64,000 bases of DNA from Microbacterium aurantiacum (GCF_021654035.1 NZ_JAJPDW010000003.1:186001-250000), one strand, 5' to 3'. Counted from the stretch's first letter, positions 1 through 10,763 are shown. Made by a program: numbers and translations. Notes: generated by a model not told the origin, from the sequence alone.

Positions 1-890
1 GCGTGCACGCCGAGACCCACGACTTCCTCGCCACCGCTCATGAGGACCAGAAATTCGGCTTCACCCTGACGGATGCCGTCGCCGCCGCCGCGCGGATCCG
101 CGAGGTTCCGGGACTCGAGCTGGTGGGCCTGCACGGCCACATCGGCTCGCAGATCTTCGGAACCGCCGGATTCGTGGAGTCGGCCGCGCGCCTCGTCGAC
201 CTCCACGCCGCGCTGTCGGCGGACGCGCCACTGCCGCTGCTGAACCTCGGCGGGGGCTTCGGGATCGCCTACACCGCGGCGGACGACCCGACCCCGATCG
301 CGGATCTCGCCCGGGGGATCGTCGACGCGGTCGCGGCCGAGTGCGCCGCCCGCGGCATCCCGATGCCGGACCTCGCCTTCGAGCCGGGCCGCTCCATCGT
401 CGGTCGCGCCGGCGTGACGCTGTACTCGGTCGGCACGACCAAGCCGGTCACCCTCGACGAGGGGCTGACGCGTCTGTACGTCAGCGTCGACGGCGGCATG
501 AGCGACAACGCCCGTCCCGCGTTGTACGGCGCGCAGTATTCGGTGCGCATCGCCTCGCGCGCCAGCGACGCCGACCCGGCACTCGTGCGCGTGGTCGGCA
601 AGCACTGCGAGTCCGGAGACATCGTCGTGGACGCCGACCACCTTCCCGGCGACGTCGCGCCCGGCGATCTCCTCGCCGTTCCCGCGACCGGCGCCTACTG
701 CTTCTCCCTCGCCAGCACCTACAACTACGTGCCGCGTCCGCCCGTCGTCGCCCTCCGCGGCGGTGAGGCGCGCGTGATCGTCCGCGGCGAGACGGTGGAC
801 GACCTCCTCGCGCGTGATGCCGGGTACACCGGCGCGGCCCGTGCACTCCTGACCTCCGCACCCGAATCCCCGATGGAAGGGACCGCATGA
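1..890 (+). CDS. lysA: Diaminopimelate decarboxylase, C-terminal part (cut by window start)
   Basis: PLP-dependent decarboxylation of meso-diaminopimelate to L-lysine, the last step of lysine synthesis. The gene enters from the left edge: the first complete codon is at position 3 and the N-terminal third, with the PLP-binding lysine, is outside the window. Visible family motifs are HGHIGSQ, the glycine-rich phosphate loop NLGGGFG, EPGRSIV, the substrate-binding CESGD, and YNYVPRPP near the C-terminus. The stop overlaps the start of hom as ATGA, so the two are translationally coupled. The downstream hom-thrC-thrB genes make this an aspartate-family operon. The product call is firm; the true start cannot be seen. 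Confidence 0.96.
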   Translation, partial: VHAETHDFLATAHEDQKFGFTLTDAVAAAARIREVPGLELVGLHGHIGSQIFGTAGFVESAARLVDLHAALSADAPLPLLNLGGGFGIAYTAADDPTPIADLARGIVDAVAAECAARGIPMPDLAFEPGRSIVGRAGVTLYSVGTTKPVTLDEGLTRLYVSVDGGMSDNARPALYGAQYSVRIASRASDADPALVRVVGKHCESGDIVVDADHLPGDVAPGDLLAVPATGAYCFSLASTYNYVPRPPVVALRGGEARVIVRGETVDDLLARDAGYTGAARALLTSAPESPMEGTA

Positions 891-2212
891 CGACCGACTA
901 CCGCCGCCTGCGCGTGGCTCTGCTCGGCGCGGGAGCCGTCGGCTCCCAGGTCGCCTCGCTGCTGCGACAGCACGCCGACGAGCTCGCCGACCGTGCCGGC
1001 GCACGCCTGGAACTGGTCGGCATCGCCGTCCGCGACCTGGACGCGCCGCGCGAGACGGAGTTCCCGCGTGAGCTCCTGACCACCGACGCCGAACAGCTGA
1101 TCCTCGGCGCCGACATCGTCATCGAGCTGATGGGCGGGATCGAGCCGGCGCGCGAGTACCTCCTGCAGGCCATCGGCGCGGGCGCGGACGTCGTCACCGC
1201 CAACAAGGCCCTCCTCGCCACCCACGGCCCCGAGATCTTCGACGCCGCCGACCGCGTCGGCGCGCAGGTGTACTACGAGGCCGCCGCGGCGGGAGCGATC
1301 CCCATCATCCGCCCGCTGCGCGACTCGCTCGCCGGCGACCGGGTCGTACGGATCATGGGCATCGTCAACGGCACCACGAACTACATCCTCGACCGCATGG
1401 ACACCGAGGGCGCGGAGTTCGGGGACGTCCTCGCCGACGCGCAGGCGCTCGGCTACGCCGAGGCCGACCCGACCGCGGACGTCGAGGGCTACGACGCGGC
1501 ACAGAAGGCCGCGATCCTCGCGAGCCTCGCCTTCCACACCGCCGTGCCGTTGGACGCCGTCCACCGCGAGGGCATCACCCACATCGACAAGGCGATGATG
1601 GATGCCGCACGCCGCGCCGGGCAGGTCATCAAGCTCCTCGCGATCTGCGAGCGTCTGCCGGAGTCGGCCGACGGGGCGGCGGGCGAATCGATCTCCGTGC
1701 GCGTCTACCCGGCGCTGGTATCCCGCGAGCACCCGCTCGCCACGGTCCACGGCGCCAACAACGCCGTGTTCGTCCAGGCCGAGGCCGCGGGCGACCTCAT
1801 GTTCTACGGTGCCGGCGCCGGCGGCGTGCAGACCGCCTCCGCCGTCCTCGGCGACGTGGTCTCGGCCGCCCGCCGCCACATCGCCGGCGGCGTCGGCGTG
1901 GGCGAATCCACCCGCGCGAACCTCCCCGTCGTCCCGATCGGACGCGTCATCACCAGCTACCAGATCACCCTCGAGGTCGACGACGAACCCGGCGTCCTCG
2001 CCACCGTCGCCGGCATCCTGAGCGAAGGACGCGTGTCGATCGCGACCCTCGAGCAGACGGTGGTCGCGGATGCCGCCTCCGGTGGCACGGCCCGCATCGT
2101 CATCGGCACCCACACAGCTCGCGAGCAGGATCTCAGCGACACCGTCGACCGCCTCGCCGCCAGCGGGGTCGTCGAGCGGGTCGTGTCGGTCCTGCGCGTG
2201 GAAGGAGACTGA
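887..2212 (+). CDS. hom: Homoserine dehydrogenase
   Basis: NAD(P)H-dependent reduction of aspartate semialdehyde to homoserine, the branch point toward threonine and methionine. The 441-residue protein has an N-terminal Rossmann segment (LGAGAVGSQ, residues ~9-17), the core signature around ANKALLA, and the catalytic-domain motif [13 protein letters not shown]-terminal ACT domain (from about residue 355, containing [14 protein letters not shown]) is typical of threonine-feedback-inhibited enzymes. The ATG overlaps the lysA stop by four bases, and thrC starts two bases after the hom stop, so the three form one transcript. Confidence 0.97.
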   Translation: MTTDYRRLRVALLGAGAVGSQVASLLRQHADELADRAGARLELVGIAVRDLDAPRETEFPRELLTTDAEQLILGADIVIELMGGIEPAREYLLQAIGAGADVVTANKALLATHGPEIFDAADRVGAQVYYEAAAAGAIPIIRPLRDSLAGDRVVRIMGIVNGTTNYILDRMDTEGAEFGDVLADAQALGYAEADPTADVEGYDAAQKAAILASLAFHTAVPLDAVHREGITHIDKAMMDAARRAGQVIKLLAICERLPESADGAAGESISVRVYPALVSREHPLATVHGANNAVFVQAEAAGDLMFYGAGAGGVQTASAVLGDVVSAARRHIAGGVGVGESTRANLPVVPIGRVITSYQITLEVDDEPGVLATVAGILSEGRVSIATLEQTVVADAASGGTARIVIGTHTAREQDLSDTVDRLAASGVVERVVSVLRVEGD

Positions 2213-2213
2213 C

Positions 2214-3302
2214 ATGGCACACCTCTGGCGCGGAGTCCTCCGCGAGTACGCAGACCGGCTGGGCGTCACCGACGCCTCGACCGTCGTCACCCTGGGGGAG
2301 GGCGGTACGCCGCTGCTGCCCGCTCCGGCGCTGTCGCACCGCACCGGCGCCGACGTGTGGGTGAAGTTCGAGGGGATGAACCCCACCGGATCGTTCAAGG
2401 ACCGCGGCATGACCGTGGCCCTCTCCCGGGCGGTCGAGCACGGCGCGAAGGCGGTCATCTGCGCATCGACGGGCAACACCTCCGCCTCGGCGGCCGCCTA
2501 CGCCGCGCACGCGGGGATCACCGCGGCGGTCCTCGTGCCCGAGGGCAAGATCGCGATGGGCAAGCTCAGCCAGGCCGTCGCCCACAACGGCCGCCTCATC
2601 CAGATCCGCGGCAACTTCGACGACTGCCTCGAGATCGCCCGCGAGCTCGCCGACCACTACCCGGTGCACCTGGTCAACTCCGTCAACCCCGATCGCATCG
2701 AGGGGCAGAAGACCGCGGCCTACGAGGTCGTGGAGGTGCTCGGCGACGCGCCGGACTTCCACTTCATCCCCGTCGGCAACGCCGGCAACTACACCGCCTA
2801 CTCGCGCGGCTACCGCGAGGAGGCCGCCCGCGGCGCCGCCACGCGCGTCCCGCGCATGTTCGGGTTCCAGGCCGAGGGCTCCGCGCCGCTCGTCCGCGGC
2901 GAGGTCGTGCGCCAGCCCGAGACGATCGCCAGCGCGATCCGCATCGGCAACCCCGCCTCGTGGGAGCTGGCGCTGGAGGCGCGCGACGCCACCGACGGCT
3001 GGTTCGGCGCGATCGACGACGAGCGGATCCTCGCGGCCCAGAAGCTCCTCGCGGGCGAGGTGGGCATCTTCGTCGAGCCGGCCTCGGCCATCAGCGTCGC
3101 GGGCCTGCTCGACCGTGCCGAGAAGGGGATCATCCCCGCCGGCTCCCGCGTCGTGCTGACCGTGACGGGCCACGGCCTGAAGGACCCGCAGTGGGCCCTC
3201 CGCAACGCCGACGGTTCGCAGGTCGAGCCCACCGTGGTCGACGCGGCGACGTCCGAAGTGGCGTCGGTGCTCGACCTCGTCCCGGTCGAGGCGCCGGCGT
3301 GA
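2214..3302 (+). CDS. thrC: Threonine synthase
   Basis: Converts O-phosphohomoserine to L-threonine with PLP. I start it at the ATG at 2214, preceded by GGAG at 2203-2206, giving 362 residues ([12 protein letters not shown]); the open frame upstream is only hom read in another frame. The PLP lysine is K62 in the motif PTGSFKDRG, and the phosphate-binding [13 protein letters not shown] follows. The length fits the short bacterial threonine synthase class. The stop overlaps the GTG start of thrB (GTGA), consistent with the usual hom-thrC-thrB order of actinobacteria. Confidence 0.97.
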   Translation: MAHLWRGVLREYADRLGVTDASTVVTLGEGGTPLLPAPALSHRTGADVWVKFEGMNPTGSFKDRGMTVALSRAVEHGAKAVICASTGNTSASAAAYAAHAGITAAVLVPEGKIAMGKLSQAVAHNGRLIQIRGNFDDCLEIARELADHYPVHLVNSVNPDRIEGQKTAAYEVVEVLGDAPDFHFIPVGNAGNYTAYSRGYREEAARGAATRVPRMFGFQAEGSAPLVRGEVVRQPETIASAIRIGNPASWELALEARDATDGWFGAIDDERILAAQKLLAGEVGIFVEPASAISVAGLLDRAEKGIIPAGSRVVLTVTGHGLKDPQWALRNADGSQVEPTVVDAATSEVASVLDLVPVEAPA

Positions 3303-4246
3303 CCGCACCCGTCGCGCCGGAACCGGGGCGACGCGTCCTCGTGCGGGTCCCCGCGACCAGTGCGAACCTCGGGCCGGGGTTCGACACCCTCGGACTCGCG
3401 CTGAGCATCTACGACGAGCTCGACGTCACCGCCCTCCCCGAGGGCGAGCTCGAGATCGACGTCGAGGGGGAGGGGATGGGCGACGTCCCGCGCGACGCCT
3501 CCCACCTCGTCGTGCGCGCGATCGCCTACGCCTACGAGGCGGTCGGGCGCCGGATGCCGGGACTGCGCCTGCGCGCGCGGAACGTGATCCCGCACGGCCG
3601 CGGCCTCGGCTCCTCCGGCGCTGCGGTCGTGTCGGGTCTGCTGGCGGCGAAGGGACTTCTCCGCGGCGACGTGGAGATCGGTGACGAGACGCTCCTGCGT
3701 CTGGCGACCGAGCTCGAAGGCCACCCCGACAACGTCGCGCCCGGACTCTTCGGCGGTCTCACGATCGCCTGGGTCGACGAGACGGGGCCGCAGCACAAGA
3801 AGCTCATCGTGCACCGCGGCGTCTCGCCGCTCGTGTTCGTGCCGGACTTCACGATGTCCACGAGCGTCGCGCGGAGTCTGCAGCCCCTGCAGGTGCCGCG
3901 AGAGGACGCCGTGTTCAACGTCTCGCGCTCGGCGCTGCTGATCGCCGCGCTCACGCAGAGCCCCGAGCTGCTGCTCGCCGCGACCGAGGACAAGCTCCAC
4001 CAGAGCTATCGCGCGCAGGCGATGCCGGGCACCGATCAACTGGTCCGGGCCTTGCGCGCCGAAGGGTTCGCCGCCGTCGTGTCGGGAGCGGGACCGAGCG
4101 TCCTGGTGCTCGCAGACGGACCCGGACGACGCCTCGAGGCGGCCGCGCTGGCGGCCAAGACCGCGGACACCCCGTGGGAGGCGCACATGCTCGCCGTCGA
4201 CGTCAAGGGTGGTACAGTGGGCGAGTACGCGGAGAGTGCCACGTAA
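3299..4246 (+). CDS. thrB: Homoserine kinase
   Basis: GHMP-family kinase that phosphorylates homoserine using ATP, supplying the substrate of ThrC. The GTG start at 3299 overlaps the thrC stop and gives 315 residues beginning [12 protein letters not shown]. Family features are the N-terminal [16 protein letters not shown], the ATP-binding loop [17 protein letters not shown] near residues 97-114, and the C-terminal SGAGPSVL motif. It is last in the lysA-hom-thrC-thrB block; 178 bases of leader separate it from rho. Confidence 0.97.
   Translation: MTAPVAPEPGRRVLVRVPATSANLGPGFDTLGLALSIYDELDVTALPEGELEIDVEGEGMGDVPRDASHLVVRAIAYAYEAVGRRMPGLRLRARNVIPHGRGLGSSGAAVVSGLLAAKGLLRGDVEIGDETLLRLATELEGHPDNVAPGLFGGLTIAWVDETGPQHKKLIVHRGVSPLVFVPDFTMSTSVARSLQPLQVPREDAVFNVSRSALLIAALTQSPELLLAATEDKLHQSYRAQAMPGTDQLVRALRAEGFAAVVSGAGPSVLVLADGPGRRLEAAALAAKTADTPWEAHMLAVDVKGGTVGEYAESAT
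4213..4218 (+). promoter_or_regulatory. Candidate -10 element for rho inside the end of thrB
   Basis: TACAGT fits the actinobacterial TANNNT pattern and would give a ~200-base leader before rho, as expected for a gene often autoregulated through its leader. No convincing -35 box is present at the right distance, so this is a weak call. Confidence 0.25.
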
Positions 4247-4424
4247 ACACGTGATCTGGCCTCCGTCGCAATCTGCGAAACCCGCACAGCCCCTTCCCGC
4301 TGACGGTCTCTGTACGCCATCGCGACCTTCGAGGTCGTAACGGCTCCCTGAGCACGCTTCGGGTTCGGCGCCCATCATCGCCGCGCGTTCGTGCATATTC
4401 CATTCGTTTCACAAGGGAGAACTC
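4247..4424 (+). other. rho leader region with a small hairpin
   Basis: This 178-base gap holds no ORF that I believe. It contains a 6-bp hairpin at 4323-4337 (CGACCT, 3-base loop, AGGTCG). It ends in the purine-rich ribosome site AAGGGAGA at 4413-4420 just before the rho GTG. Long leaders before rho are common where Rho terminates its own transcript, but no sequence feature here proves that. Confidence 0.4.
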
Positions 4425-6674
4425 GTGGAGTCCATCTCCGAGATCCACACCGACGCCCAGGCCGACGAGCGCGCTGAGGCGCCCGAGAACGCCGAGACCG
4501 TCGAGACCACCGACGACACCGCTGCGGCGACATCCGTCGACGACGCCGACGAGGCGCCTGCCGCCGACGAGGCGCCGGCTGCCGACGCCGAGGCGCCGGC
4601 GGAGGCACCCGTCGACGCCGCCGACGACGCGGAGGCTGCCGCTCCGGCCGCCGAAGCCGCGCCCGCCGAGGCCGTCGCCCCGACCGAGGACGCCGCGCCC
4701 GCCGAGGCCGCCGCCCCCGCCGAGGAGGCGCCCGCCAAGGCACCCCGCAAGCGCGCACCGCGTCGCGCGAAGACCGGCGACGCCCCGGTCCGCAAGACGG
4801 CGGCCAAGAAGAACGCGACCGACGAGGCGGAGGTCTCCGCCGAGACGCCCGCCGAGGACGCGCCCGCGGATGCCGCCGGCTCGGACGCCGGCACCACCGC
4901 CGAGGTCGCACCGACCGAGGACGCCGCCCCCGCAGCGGGCGAGGCGCCCGCCTCGACCGAGGCCGGAGAGTCCCAGCCCGCCGCCGAGGCCGCGGAGCCC
5001 GCCGCCGAGGCGCCCAAGGCCCCGCGGGGTCGCGGTCGCGGCTCCCGCGCGAAGAAGACCGCCGTCGAGGAGGCACCTGCCGCCGAGGCCGTCGAGCCCG
5101 CGGCCGACTCCGCCGCCGAACCGGCATCCGACGCTTCGGACTCCACGCCCGCCGCCGACGCGACGGACGGGGCCGCCGAGGGCGGTCGGTCCGAGGGCGA
5201 CCGGTCCGACGGTGATCGCTCCGAGGGCGACCGCTCCGACGGCGACGAGACCTCCGGCCGTGGCCGCGGCCGCAGCCGGAACCGGAACCGGAACCGCAAC
5301 TCCGGCGGCCAGAACGCGCAGAACGGCCAGAACCAGGGCGGCAACGCCCCCGCCGGCAACACCGGCCCGGCCGCGCAGAACGCCTCCGACGACGACGGCG
5401 AGCCCGGTGGGAACGGCCGCGGCCGTCAGCGCAACAAGCGTCGCGGTGCGCAGAACGCCGATGAGTTCGACACCGAGATCGGCGAGGACGACGTCCTCAT
5501 CCCGATCGCCGGCATCCTGGACGTCCTCGACAACTACGCCTTCGTCCGCACCACGGGGTACCTCCCCGGTCCGCAGGACGTCTACGTCTCGCTCGGTCAG
5601 GTCAAGAAGTACCACCTACGCAAGGGCGACGCCGTCGTGGGTGCGATCAAGCAGCCGCGCGAGGGCGAGCAGTCCGGCCGTCAGAAGTACAACGCGCTGG
5701 TCAAGGTCGACGCCGTCAACGGTCTGTCCGTGGACGACGCCGCCGGCCGTGTGGAGTTCGGCAACCTGACGCCGCTGTACCCGCAGGACCGCCTGCGCTT
5801 GGAGACGGCGCCCGAGAAGCTGACCCAGCGGATCATCGATCTGGTCGCCCCGATCGGGAAGGGCCAGCGCGGTCTCATCGTCGCGCCGCCCAAGGCCGGG
5901 AAGACCATCGTGCTCCAGCAGATCGCCAACGCGATCGCGACGAACAATCCCGAGGTGCACCTGATGGTCGTCCTCGTGGACGAGCGTCCCGAAGAGGTCA
6001 CCGACATGCAGCGGACCGTGAAGGGCGAGGTCATCGCCTCGACCTTCGACCGTCCCGCCGAGGACCACACGACCGTCGCCGAACTCGCCATCGAGCGTGC
6101 GAAGCGCCTCGTGGAGCTCGGTCGCGATGTCGTCGTGCTGCTCGACTCGATCACCCGCCTCGGGCGTGCGTACAACATCTCGGCGCCGACGTCGGGTCGC
6201 GTGCTCACCGGCGGTGTCGACGCCTCGGCGCTGTACCCGCCCAAGCGCTTCTTCGGCGCGGCGCGCAACATCGAGAACGGCGGATCGCTCACGATCCTCG
6301 CCACGGCGCTCGTGGAGACCGGGTCCAAGATGGACGAGGTCATCTTCGAGGAGTTCAAGGGAACCGGCAACAGCGAGCTGCGTCTGTCGCGTCAGCTCGC
6401 CGACAAGCGGATCTTCCCCGCGGTCGACGTCAACGCCTCCAGCACGCGTCGCGAAGAGATGCTGCTCTCGGCGGACGAAGTCAAGATCACCTGGAAGCTC
6501 CGCCGCGCGCTGGCGGGCCTGGACCCCCAGCAGGCGCTGGAGGTCGTGCTCGGCAAGCTGAAGGAGACGCAGTCCAACGTCGAGTTCCTCGTGCAGATGC
6601 AGAAGTCGATCCCGGCGCCCACCGGCTCCCACGCCGGCGGTCACAGCCACGGTCACGACAACAGCATCCGCTGA
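4425..6674 (+). CDS. rho: Transcription termination factor Rho with long disordered N-terminal extension
   Basis: Hexameric RNA helicase that ends transcription of untranslated RNA. The GTG start has a good ribosome site and gives 749 residues, against ~420 in E. coli. Residues ~1-290 are Ala/Glu/Pro-rich with SEGDRSDGD repeats. They are followed by an RG/RN-rich and N/Q-rich patch ([15 protein letters not shown], then a Gln/Asn run) before the conserved core from about residue 345. The core shows the RNA-binding fold (DNYAFVRT), the Walker A loop PPKAGKT near residue 487, the Walker B region [10 protein letters not shown], and the R-loop ending RRFF-like [11 protein letters not shown]. Extended Rho proteins are known from high-GC Gram-positives. 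prfA follows 12 bases later. Confidence 0.96.
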   Translation: MESISEIHTDAQADERAEAPENAETVETTDDTAAATSVDDADEAPAADEAPAADAEAPAEAPVDAADDAEAAAPAAEAAPAEAVAPTEDAAPAEAAAPAEEAPAKAPRKRAPRRAKTGDAPVRKTAAKKNATDEAEVSAETPAEDAPADAAGSDAGTTAEVAPTEDAAPAAGEAPASTEAGESQPAAEAAEPAAEAPKAPRGRGRGSRAKKTAVEEAPAAEAVEPAADSAAEPASDASDSTPAADATDGAAEGGRSEGDRSDGDRSEGDRSDGDETSGRGRGRSRNRNRNRNSGGQNAQNGQNQGGNAPAGNTGPAAQNASDDDGEPGGNGRGRQRNKRRGAQNADEFDTEIGEDDVLIPIAGILDVLDNYAFVRTTGYLPGPQDVYVSLGQVKKYHLRKGDAVVGAIKQPREGEQSGRQKYNALVKVDAVNGLSVDDAAGRVEFGNLTPLYPQDRLRLETAPEKLTQRIIDLVAPIGKGQRGLIVAPPKAGKTIVLQQIANAIATNNPEVHLMVVLVDERPEEVTDMQRTVKGEVIASTFDRPAEDHTTVAELAIERAKRLVELGRDVVVLLDSITRLGRAYNISAPTSGRVLTGGVDASALYPPKRFFGAARNIENGGSLTILATALVETGSKMDEVIFEEFKGTGNSELRLSRQLADKRIFPAVDVNASSTRREEMLLSADEVKITWKLRRALAGLDPQQALEVVLGKLKETQSNVEFLVQMQKSIPAPTGSHAGGHSHGHDNSIR

Positions 6675-6686
6675 GTCGTCCCCGCC

Positions 6687-7766
6687 GTGTTCGATTCCGT
6701 CGCCGCGCTGATCCAGGAGCACCAGGCCGTCCAGGTCGAGCTCTCGGATCCCGCGGTGCACGCGGATGCCGCGCGGGCCAAACGGGTCAACCGGCGCTAC
6801 GCCGAGCTGTCGCGGATCGTCGCGGCCCACGACGCCTGGGTCGCGGCGTCCGATGACCTCGCCGCGGCGCAGGAGCTGGCCAAAGAGGACGCCGTCTTCG
6901 CCGAGGAGGTCCCCGGCATGCAGGCGCGCGTCGCCGAGGCGCAGGAGAAGCTCCGCCGGCTGCTGATCCCGCGCGATCCGGACGACGCCCGGGACGTGAT
7001 CATGGAGATCAAGCAGGGGGAGGGGGGCGCCGAGAGCGCCCTGTTCGCCGCGGACCTGCTGCGGATGTACATCCAGTACGCCACCGCGCAGGGGTGGAAG
7101 ACCGAGCTGCTCGAACGCAACGAATCCGACCTCGGCGGGTACAAGGACGTCCAGATCGCGATCAAGGGATCCTCCAGCGACCCCGCCCAGGGAGTCTGGG
7201 CCCATCTGAAGTACGAGGGCGGCGTGCACCGCGTCCAGCGGGTGCCGGCCACCGAGTCGCAGGGGCGGATCCACACCTCCACCACGGGAGTCCTCGTCTT
7301 CCCCGAGGTCGACGAGCCCGAGGAGGTCCAGATCGACCAGAACGATCTGAAGATCGACGTCTTCCGCTCCTCCGGCCCCGGCGGACAGTCGGTGAACACG
7401 ACCGACTCGGCGGTGCGTATCACCCACGTGCCGACGGGCATCGTCGTGTCGATGCAGAACGAGAAGTCGCAGCTGCAGAACCGCGAGGCGGGCATGCGCG
7501 TCCTCCGCGCGCGCCTGCTCGCGCGACAGCAGGAGGAGCGCGACGCGCTGGCCGCCGACGCGCGCAAGTCGCAGATCCGCGGCATGGACCGCTCCGAGCG
7601 CATCCGCACCTACAACTTCCCCGAGAACCGCATCGCCGATCACCGGACCGGCTACAAGGCCTACAACCTCGACCAGGTGATGGACGGCGCCCTCGGTCCG
7701 CTCATCGAATCGGCGATCGCGGCCGACGAAGAGGCGCGCCTCGCCGCTCTCGGCACCGACGCCTGA
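6687..7766 (+). CDS. prfA: Peptide chain release factor 1
   Basis: Recognises UAA and UAG stop codons and triggers peptide release. The 359-residue protein carries the RF1-type tripeptide anticodon PAT at residues 187-189 and the catalytic GGQ at 232-234 in [16 protein letters not shown]. The GTG start follows the rho stop by 12 bases with no obvious Shine-Dalgarno sequence, suggesting coupling to rho. In many genomes the next gene is prmC, which methylates the GGQ glutamine; here prmC is 3.1 kb downstream, separated by four genes. Confidence 0.97.
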   Translation: MFDSVAALIQEHQAVQVELSDPAVHADAARAKRVNRRYAELSRIVAAHDAWVAASDDLAAAQELAKEDAVFAEEVPGMQARVAEAQEKLRRLLIPRDPDDARDVIMEIKQGEGGAESALFAADLLRMYIQYATAQGWKTELLERNESDLGGYKDVQIAIKGSSSDPAQGVWAHLKYEGGVHRVQRVPATESQGRIHTSTTGVLVFPEVDEPEEVQIDQNDLKIDVFRSSGPGGQSVNTTDSAVRITHVPTGIVVSMQNEKSQLQNREAGMRVLRARLLARQQEERDALAADARKSQIRGMDRSERIRTYNFPENRIADHRTGYKAYNLDQVMDGALGPLIESAIAADEEARLAALGTDA

Positions 7767-7780
7767 CGGACGGCACGGGC

Positions 7781-7786
7781 TATCCT
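7781..7786 (+). promoter_or_regulatory. -10 hexamer for a leaderless transcript
   Basis: TATCCT ends exactly 6 bases before the GTG at 7793. There is no Shine-Dalgarno sequence, so the mRNA probably starts at or next to the start codon. Confidence 0.55.
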
Positions 7787-7792
7787 GAGCCC

Positions 7793-8221
7793 GTGATCAC
7801 GTTCCTCATCCGTGCCTTCATCTTCCTGGCGTCGGCAGCGCTCGGCCTCCTCGTCGCCGACCTCCTGCTTCCGGGCTTCCGGATCGACTGGTCGAACTGG
7901 TGGGGCTTCGTCCTCGCGATCGTGATCTTCGCGACGCTGCAGAGCGTGCTGAGTCCCTGGATCGCGACCGTCGCGCGGCGGAACGCCCCCGCTCTGCTCG
8001 GCGGGATCGGCATCTTCTCGACGCTCATCGCGCTGGTCATCGTGGTCCTGATCCCCGGCGCCGGCCTCACCATCGGCCAGCCGTTCCTGCTCACCTGGGT
8101 CCTCGCGCCCGTGATCGTGTGGCTCGTCACGGCTCTGGCGACGCTGTTCCTGCCGATGCTCCTGCTGAAGAAGCGCCTCGACGAACGTCGGGACAAGAAG
8201 GCCGGCACCGCCGGCTCCTGA
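7793..8221 (+). CDS. Small four-helix membrane protein, phage-holin-4-like (YvlD type)
   Basis: A 142-residue integral membrane protein with four predicted helices: MITFLIRAFIFLASAALGLLVADLLL, then segments around WGFVLAIVIFATL, LLGGIGIFSTLIALVIVVLI and LAPVIVWLVTALATLFLPML. A short positively charged tail (KKRLDERRDKKAG) follows. Spacing and length resemble the conserved phage-holin family 4 / YvlD membrane proteins, whose function is unknown; the word holin does not imply lysis here. The GTG start is chosen because TATCCT lies 6 bases upstream, which makes the message leaderless. It is convergent with cysE. Confidence 0.75.
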   Translation: MITFLIRAFIFLASAALGLLVADLLLPGFRIDWSNWWGFVLAIVIFATLQSVLSPWIATVARRNAPALLGGIGIFSTLIALVIVVLIPGAGLTIGQPFLLTWVLAPVIVWLVTALATLFLPMLLLKKRLDERRDKKAGTAGS

Positions 8222-8236
8222 GGCGGGAACCCCGCC
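8222..8236. terminator. Short hairpin between convergent genes
   Basis: GGCGGG, a 3-base loop, CCCGCC lies between the stop codons of the membrane protein and cysE. It could serve both directions, but it is short and lacks a U-tract. Confidence 0.35.
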
Positions 8237-8242
8237 GCCCGG

Positions 8243-8851
8243 TCAGATGAGGTACTCCGGGGCGGCGAGGAGGGCGCGGGTGTCCTCGCCGGCCTTCCGC
8301 GGTCGCGCCTTCGCGGGCACGCCGACCAGCACGCTGTCCGGCGGCGCGTCGCGCGTCACGACGGCGTTGGCGCCCACCGCACTGCCGGCCCCGACCGTGA
8401 TGGGGCCGAGGATCTTCGCTCCCGCGCCGACGGCGACGCCGTCGCCGAGGGTGGGATGCCGCTTGCCGCTGTCGCGGGTGCGGCCGCCGAGCGTCACCCC
8501 GTGGTAGAGCATGACGTCGTCGCCGACCTCGGCGGTCTCGCCGATGACGATCCCCATCCCGTGGTCGATGAAGAACCGGCGACCGATGCGGGCACCGGGA
8601 TGGATCTCGATCCCCGTCAGCCAGCGCGTCACCTGCGATCCGGCGCGGGCGAGGAAGCGCGCCCGCCGACGCCACAGCGCGTGCCACACGCGGTGGGCCC
8701 AGATCGCGTGCAGACCGGGGTAGAGCAGGGCGATCTCGAGCGCGCCGCGCGCGGCGGGATCGCGAAGCTTGGCTGCGGCCAGGTCCTCCCGGATGCCGGC
8801 GACGGCGCGGACGAGGACGGGACGGCGGCCACCGGGCCGTGCGGCGCTCAC
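8243..8851 (-). CDS. cysE: Serine O-acetyltransferase
   Basis: Acetylates L-serine with acetyl-CoA to give O-acetylserine, the substrate of the two upstream-encoded sulfhydrylases. The GTG start at 8851 overlaps the cysK stop (GTGA), giving 202 residues, the compact class. An N-terminal helical segment ([15 protein letters not shown]) is followed by a left-handed beta-helix of hexapeptide repeats with [17 protein letters not shown] and YHGVTLGG, which carry the catalytic His residues. The protein ends in EYLI: a C-terminal isoleucine is what anchors CysE in the CysK active site in the cysteine synthase complex, so complex formation is plausible. Confidence 0.93.
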   Translation of the reverse strand: MSAARPGGRRPVLVRAVAGIREDLAAAKLRDPAARGALEIALLYPGLHAIWAHRVWHALWRRRARFLARAGSQVTRWLTGIEIHPGARIGRRFFIDHGMGIVIGETAEVGDDVMLYHGVTLGGRTRDSGKRHPTLGDGVAVGAGAKILGPITVGAGSAVGANAVVTRDAPPDSVLVGVPAKARPRKAGEDTRALLAAPEYLI

Positions 8852-9828
8852 GCGGACTCCGCCGGCTCGCGCAGATGCGCGTACAGCGCGGTCGAGAGGT
8901 AGCGTTCCCCGCTGTCGGGGACGATGACGACGATGCGGGATCCGCGGGCTTCCGGTCGGGCGGCGATCTGCAGAGCCGCCCACACGGCGGCGCCCGCGGA
9001 CATCCCCGCGAGGATCCCCTCCCGGGTGCCGAGCGCACGCGCGACATCGATCGCCTCGTCGAAGCCGACCGTCATGACTTCGTCGATGACGGACCGGTCC
9101 AGCACCTCGGGGACGAAGTTCGGACCGATGCCCTGGATCCGATGACCGCCCGCGCGCCCCTCGCTCAGCATCGGGGAGTCGGCCGGTTCGACCGCGACGA
9201 CCTTCAACGCGGGGGAGCGCTCCTTGAGCGCCTGCCCGACGCCGGTGAGGGTCCCGCCGGTTCCGGAACCGGCGACGAACCAATCCACGCGGCCGTCGGT
9301 GTCGCGCCAGATCTCCTCCGCGGTCGTGCGTCGGTGGATCTCCGGATTGGCCGGGCTCTCGAACTGGCGCGCGAGGATCGCCCCCGGTGTCTCCGCGACG
9401 ATGCGCCGGGCGGTCTCCACCGCCTCGGTCATCCCCTTGTGCGGGTTGGTCAGGACGAGTTCCGCCCCGTAGGCCTTCAGGAGCGTCCGCCGCTCCTTCG
9501 ACATCGAGGCGGGCATGGTGAGGATCACCCGGTATCCGCGCGCGGCGCCGGCGAGAGCCAGGGCGATCCCGGTGTTGCCGCTGGTGGACTCCACGACCGT
9601 CCCCCCGGGACGGAGCTCGCCGGAGGCCTCGGCCGCGTCGAGCAGCGCGATTCCCAGGCGGCACTTCACACTCCGACCGGGGTTGTAGAACTCCAGCTTC
9701 GTCACGACCTCGGCGTCCAGGCCCTCCGTGAGCCGGTTGAGTCGGACGAGGGGAGTGCCCCCGAACGCGGTGGTGATGTCGTCGTGGATGCGCGGGGGAG
9801 TATCGACCGGCGCTGCCGGCGCGGTCAT
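8848..9828 (-). CDS. cysK: Cysteine synthase, second paralogue
   Basis: PLP enzyme of the O-acetylserine sulfhydrylase family, making cysteine from O-acetylserine and sulfide; 326 residues. The PLP lysine is K55 in [10 protein letters not shown], and [20 protein letters not shown] and ERYLSTAL are intact, so it looks catalytically competent. Its first 10 or so residues extend beyond the neighbouring paralogue. Start and stop both overlap the flanking genes by four bases, which locks cysK, this gene and cysE into one translationally coupled operon. Sequence alone does not say whether this copy prefers sulfide, thiosulfate or another nucleophile. Confidence 0.9.
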   Translation of the reverse strand: MTAPAAPVDTPPRIHDDITTAFGGTPLVRLNRLTEGLDAEVVTKLEFYNPGRSVKCRLGIALLDAAEASGELRPGGTVVESTSGNTGIALALAGAARGYRVILTMPASMSKERRTLLKAYGAELVLTNPHKGMTEAVETARRIVAETPGAILARQFESPANPEIHRRTTAEEIWRDTDGRVDWFVAGSGTGGTLTGVGQALKERSPALKVVAVEPADSPMLSEGRAGGHRIQGIGPNFVPEVLDRSVIDEVMTVGFDEAIDVARALGTREGILAGMSAGAAVWAALQIAARPEARGSRIVVIVPDSGERYLSTALYAHLREPAESA

Positions 9829-10763
9829 CCCTCGCGGAGGTCTTCGAACAGCGCCGTCGAGAGGTACCGCTCGCCGAAGGAGGGGATGATGACGACGATG
9901 TTCTTACCGGCGGCCTCGGGGCGGGCCGCGATCTGCAGAGCCGCCCAGACGGCTGCGCCGGAAGAGATGCCGACGAGGATGCCGTCCTTGGTGCCGACCG
10001 CGCGAGCGGTGGAGATGGCATCGTCGAACGCGACGTCGAAGACCTCGTCGATGATGTCGCGGTCGAGGATCGCGGGGACGAAGTTGGGGCCGATGCCCTG
10101 GATCTTGTGGGGTCCGGGAGTGCCGGTGGTCAGCAGCGGCGAGTCGGCCGGCTCCACGGCGACGACCTTCGCGCCGGGGACGCGCTCCTTCAGGACCTGG
10201 CCGACGCCCGTGATCGTGCCACCGGTGCCAATGCCGGCGACGAAGTAGTCCACTTTGCCCTCGCTGTCGCGCAGGATCTCCTCGGCGGTGGTGCGACGGT
10301 GGATCTCGGGGTTGGCCTCGTTCTCGAACTGACGCGCGAGAACTGCCCCGGGGATGTCGGCGACGAGCTCCTCCGCCTTGGCGACGGCGCCCTTCATGCC
10401 CTGCGCGGGCTCGGTCAGAACCAGCTCGGCGCCGTACCCCTTGAGGAGGAGGCGGCGCTCGATCGACATCGACGCGGGCATCGCCAGCACGACGCGGTAG
10501 CCGCGGGCGGCGCCGACCATGGCCAGGGCGATGCCGGTGTTGCCACTGGTGGCCTCGACGATGGTTCCGCCGGGCTGGAGCGCGCCGGAGGCTTCTGCGG
10601 CGTCGACGATCGCGACACCGAGGCGGTCCTTCACGCTGGAGGCGGGGTTGTAGAACTCGAGCTTGGCGAGGATCGTGCCGGGCAGGCCCTCGGCGACCCG
10701 GTTCAGGCGCACCAAGGGGGTGTTCCCGAACGCGCTGGTGATATCGGAGTGGATGCCGGTCAT
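9825..10763 (-). CDS. cysK: Cysteine synthase (O-acetylserine sulfhydrylase)
   Basis: First gene of the reverse-strand cysteine operon; 312 residues starting [22 protein letters not shown] at the ATG at 10763. The PLP lysine is K45 in [19 protein letters not shown] binds substrate, and [11 protein letters not shown] and [13 protein letters not shown] are also conserved. The protein is the closer match to the standard CysK length. I reject the longer upstream frame because it would run through the divergent promoter region and lacks a ribosome site. The second paralogue and cysE follow with 4-base overlaps. Confidence 0.93.
   Translation of the reverse strand: MTGIHSDITSAFGNTPLVRLNRVAEGLPGTILAKLEFYNPASSVKDRLGVAIVDAAEASGALQPGGTIVEATSGNTGIALAMVGAARGYRVVLAMPASMSIERRLLLKGYGAELVLTEPAQGMKGAVAKAEELVADIPGAVLARQFENEANPEIHRRTTAEEILRDSEGKVDYFVAGIGTGGTITGVGQVLKERVPGAKVVAVEPADSPLLTTGTPGPHKIQGIGPNFVPAILDRDIIDEVFDVAFDDAISTARAVGTKDGILVGISSGAAVWAALQIAARPEAAGKNIVVIIPSFGERYLSTALFEDLREG

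Noticed and set aside
2810..4396. Long minus-strand open frame opposite thrC and thrB
   Set aside because: Antisense shadow of conserved genes; Arg/Gly/Asp-rich translation with no family motif.
4430..5300. Repeats at the start of rho as a CRISPR or mobile element
   Set aside because: They are in-frame Ala/Glu/Pro and SEGDRSDGD protein repeats continuous with the Rho core; no spacer-repeat periodicity.
7793..8221. Prophage remnant because of the holin-like membrane protein
   Set aside because: The family is a common chromosomal membrane protein and no other phage gene, integrase or attachment repeat is nearby.
8848..9828. SVKCR instead of SVKDR in the second CysK seen as a degenerate active site
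   Set aside because: The PLP lysine is intact and the same Cys occurs in well-studied enterobacterial CysK, so it is a normal variant.
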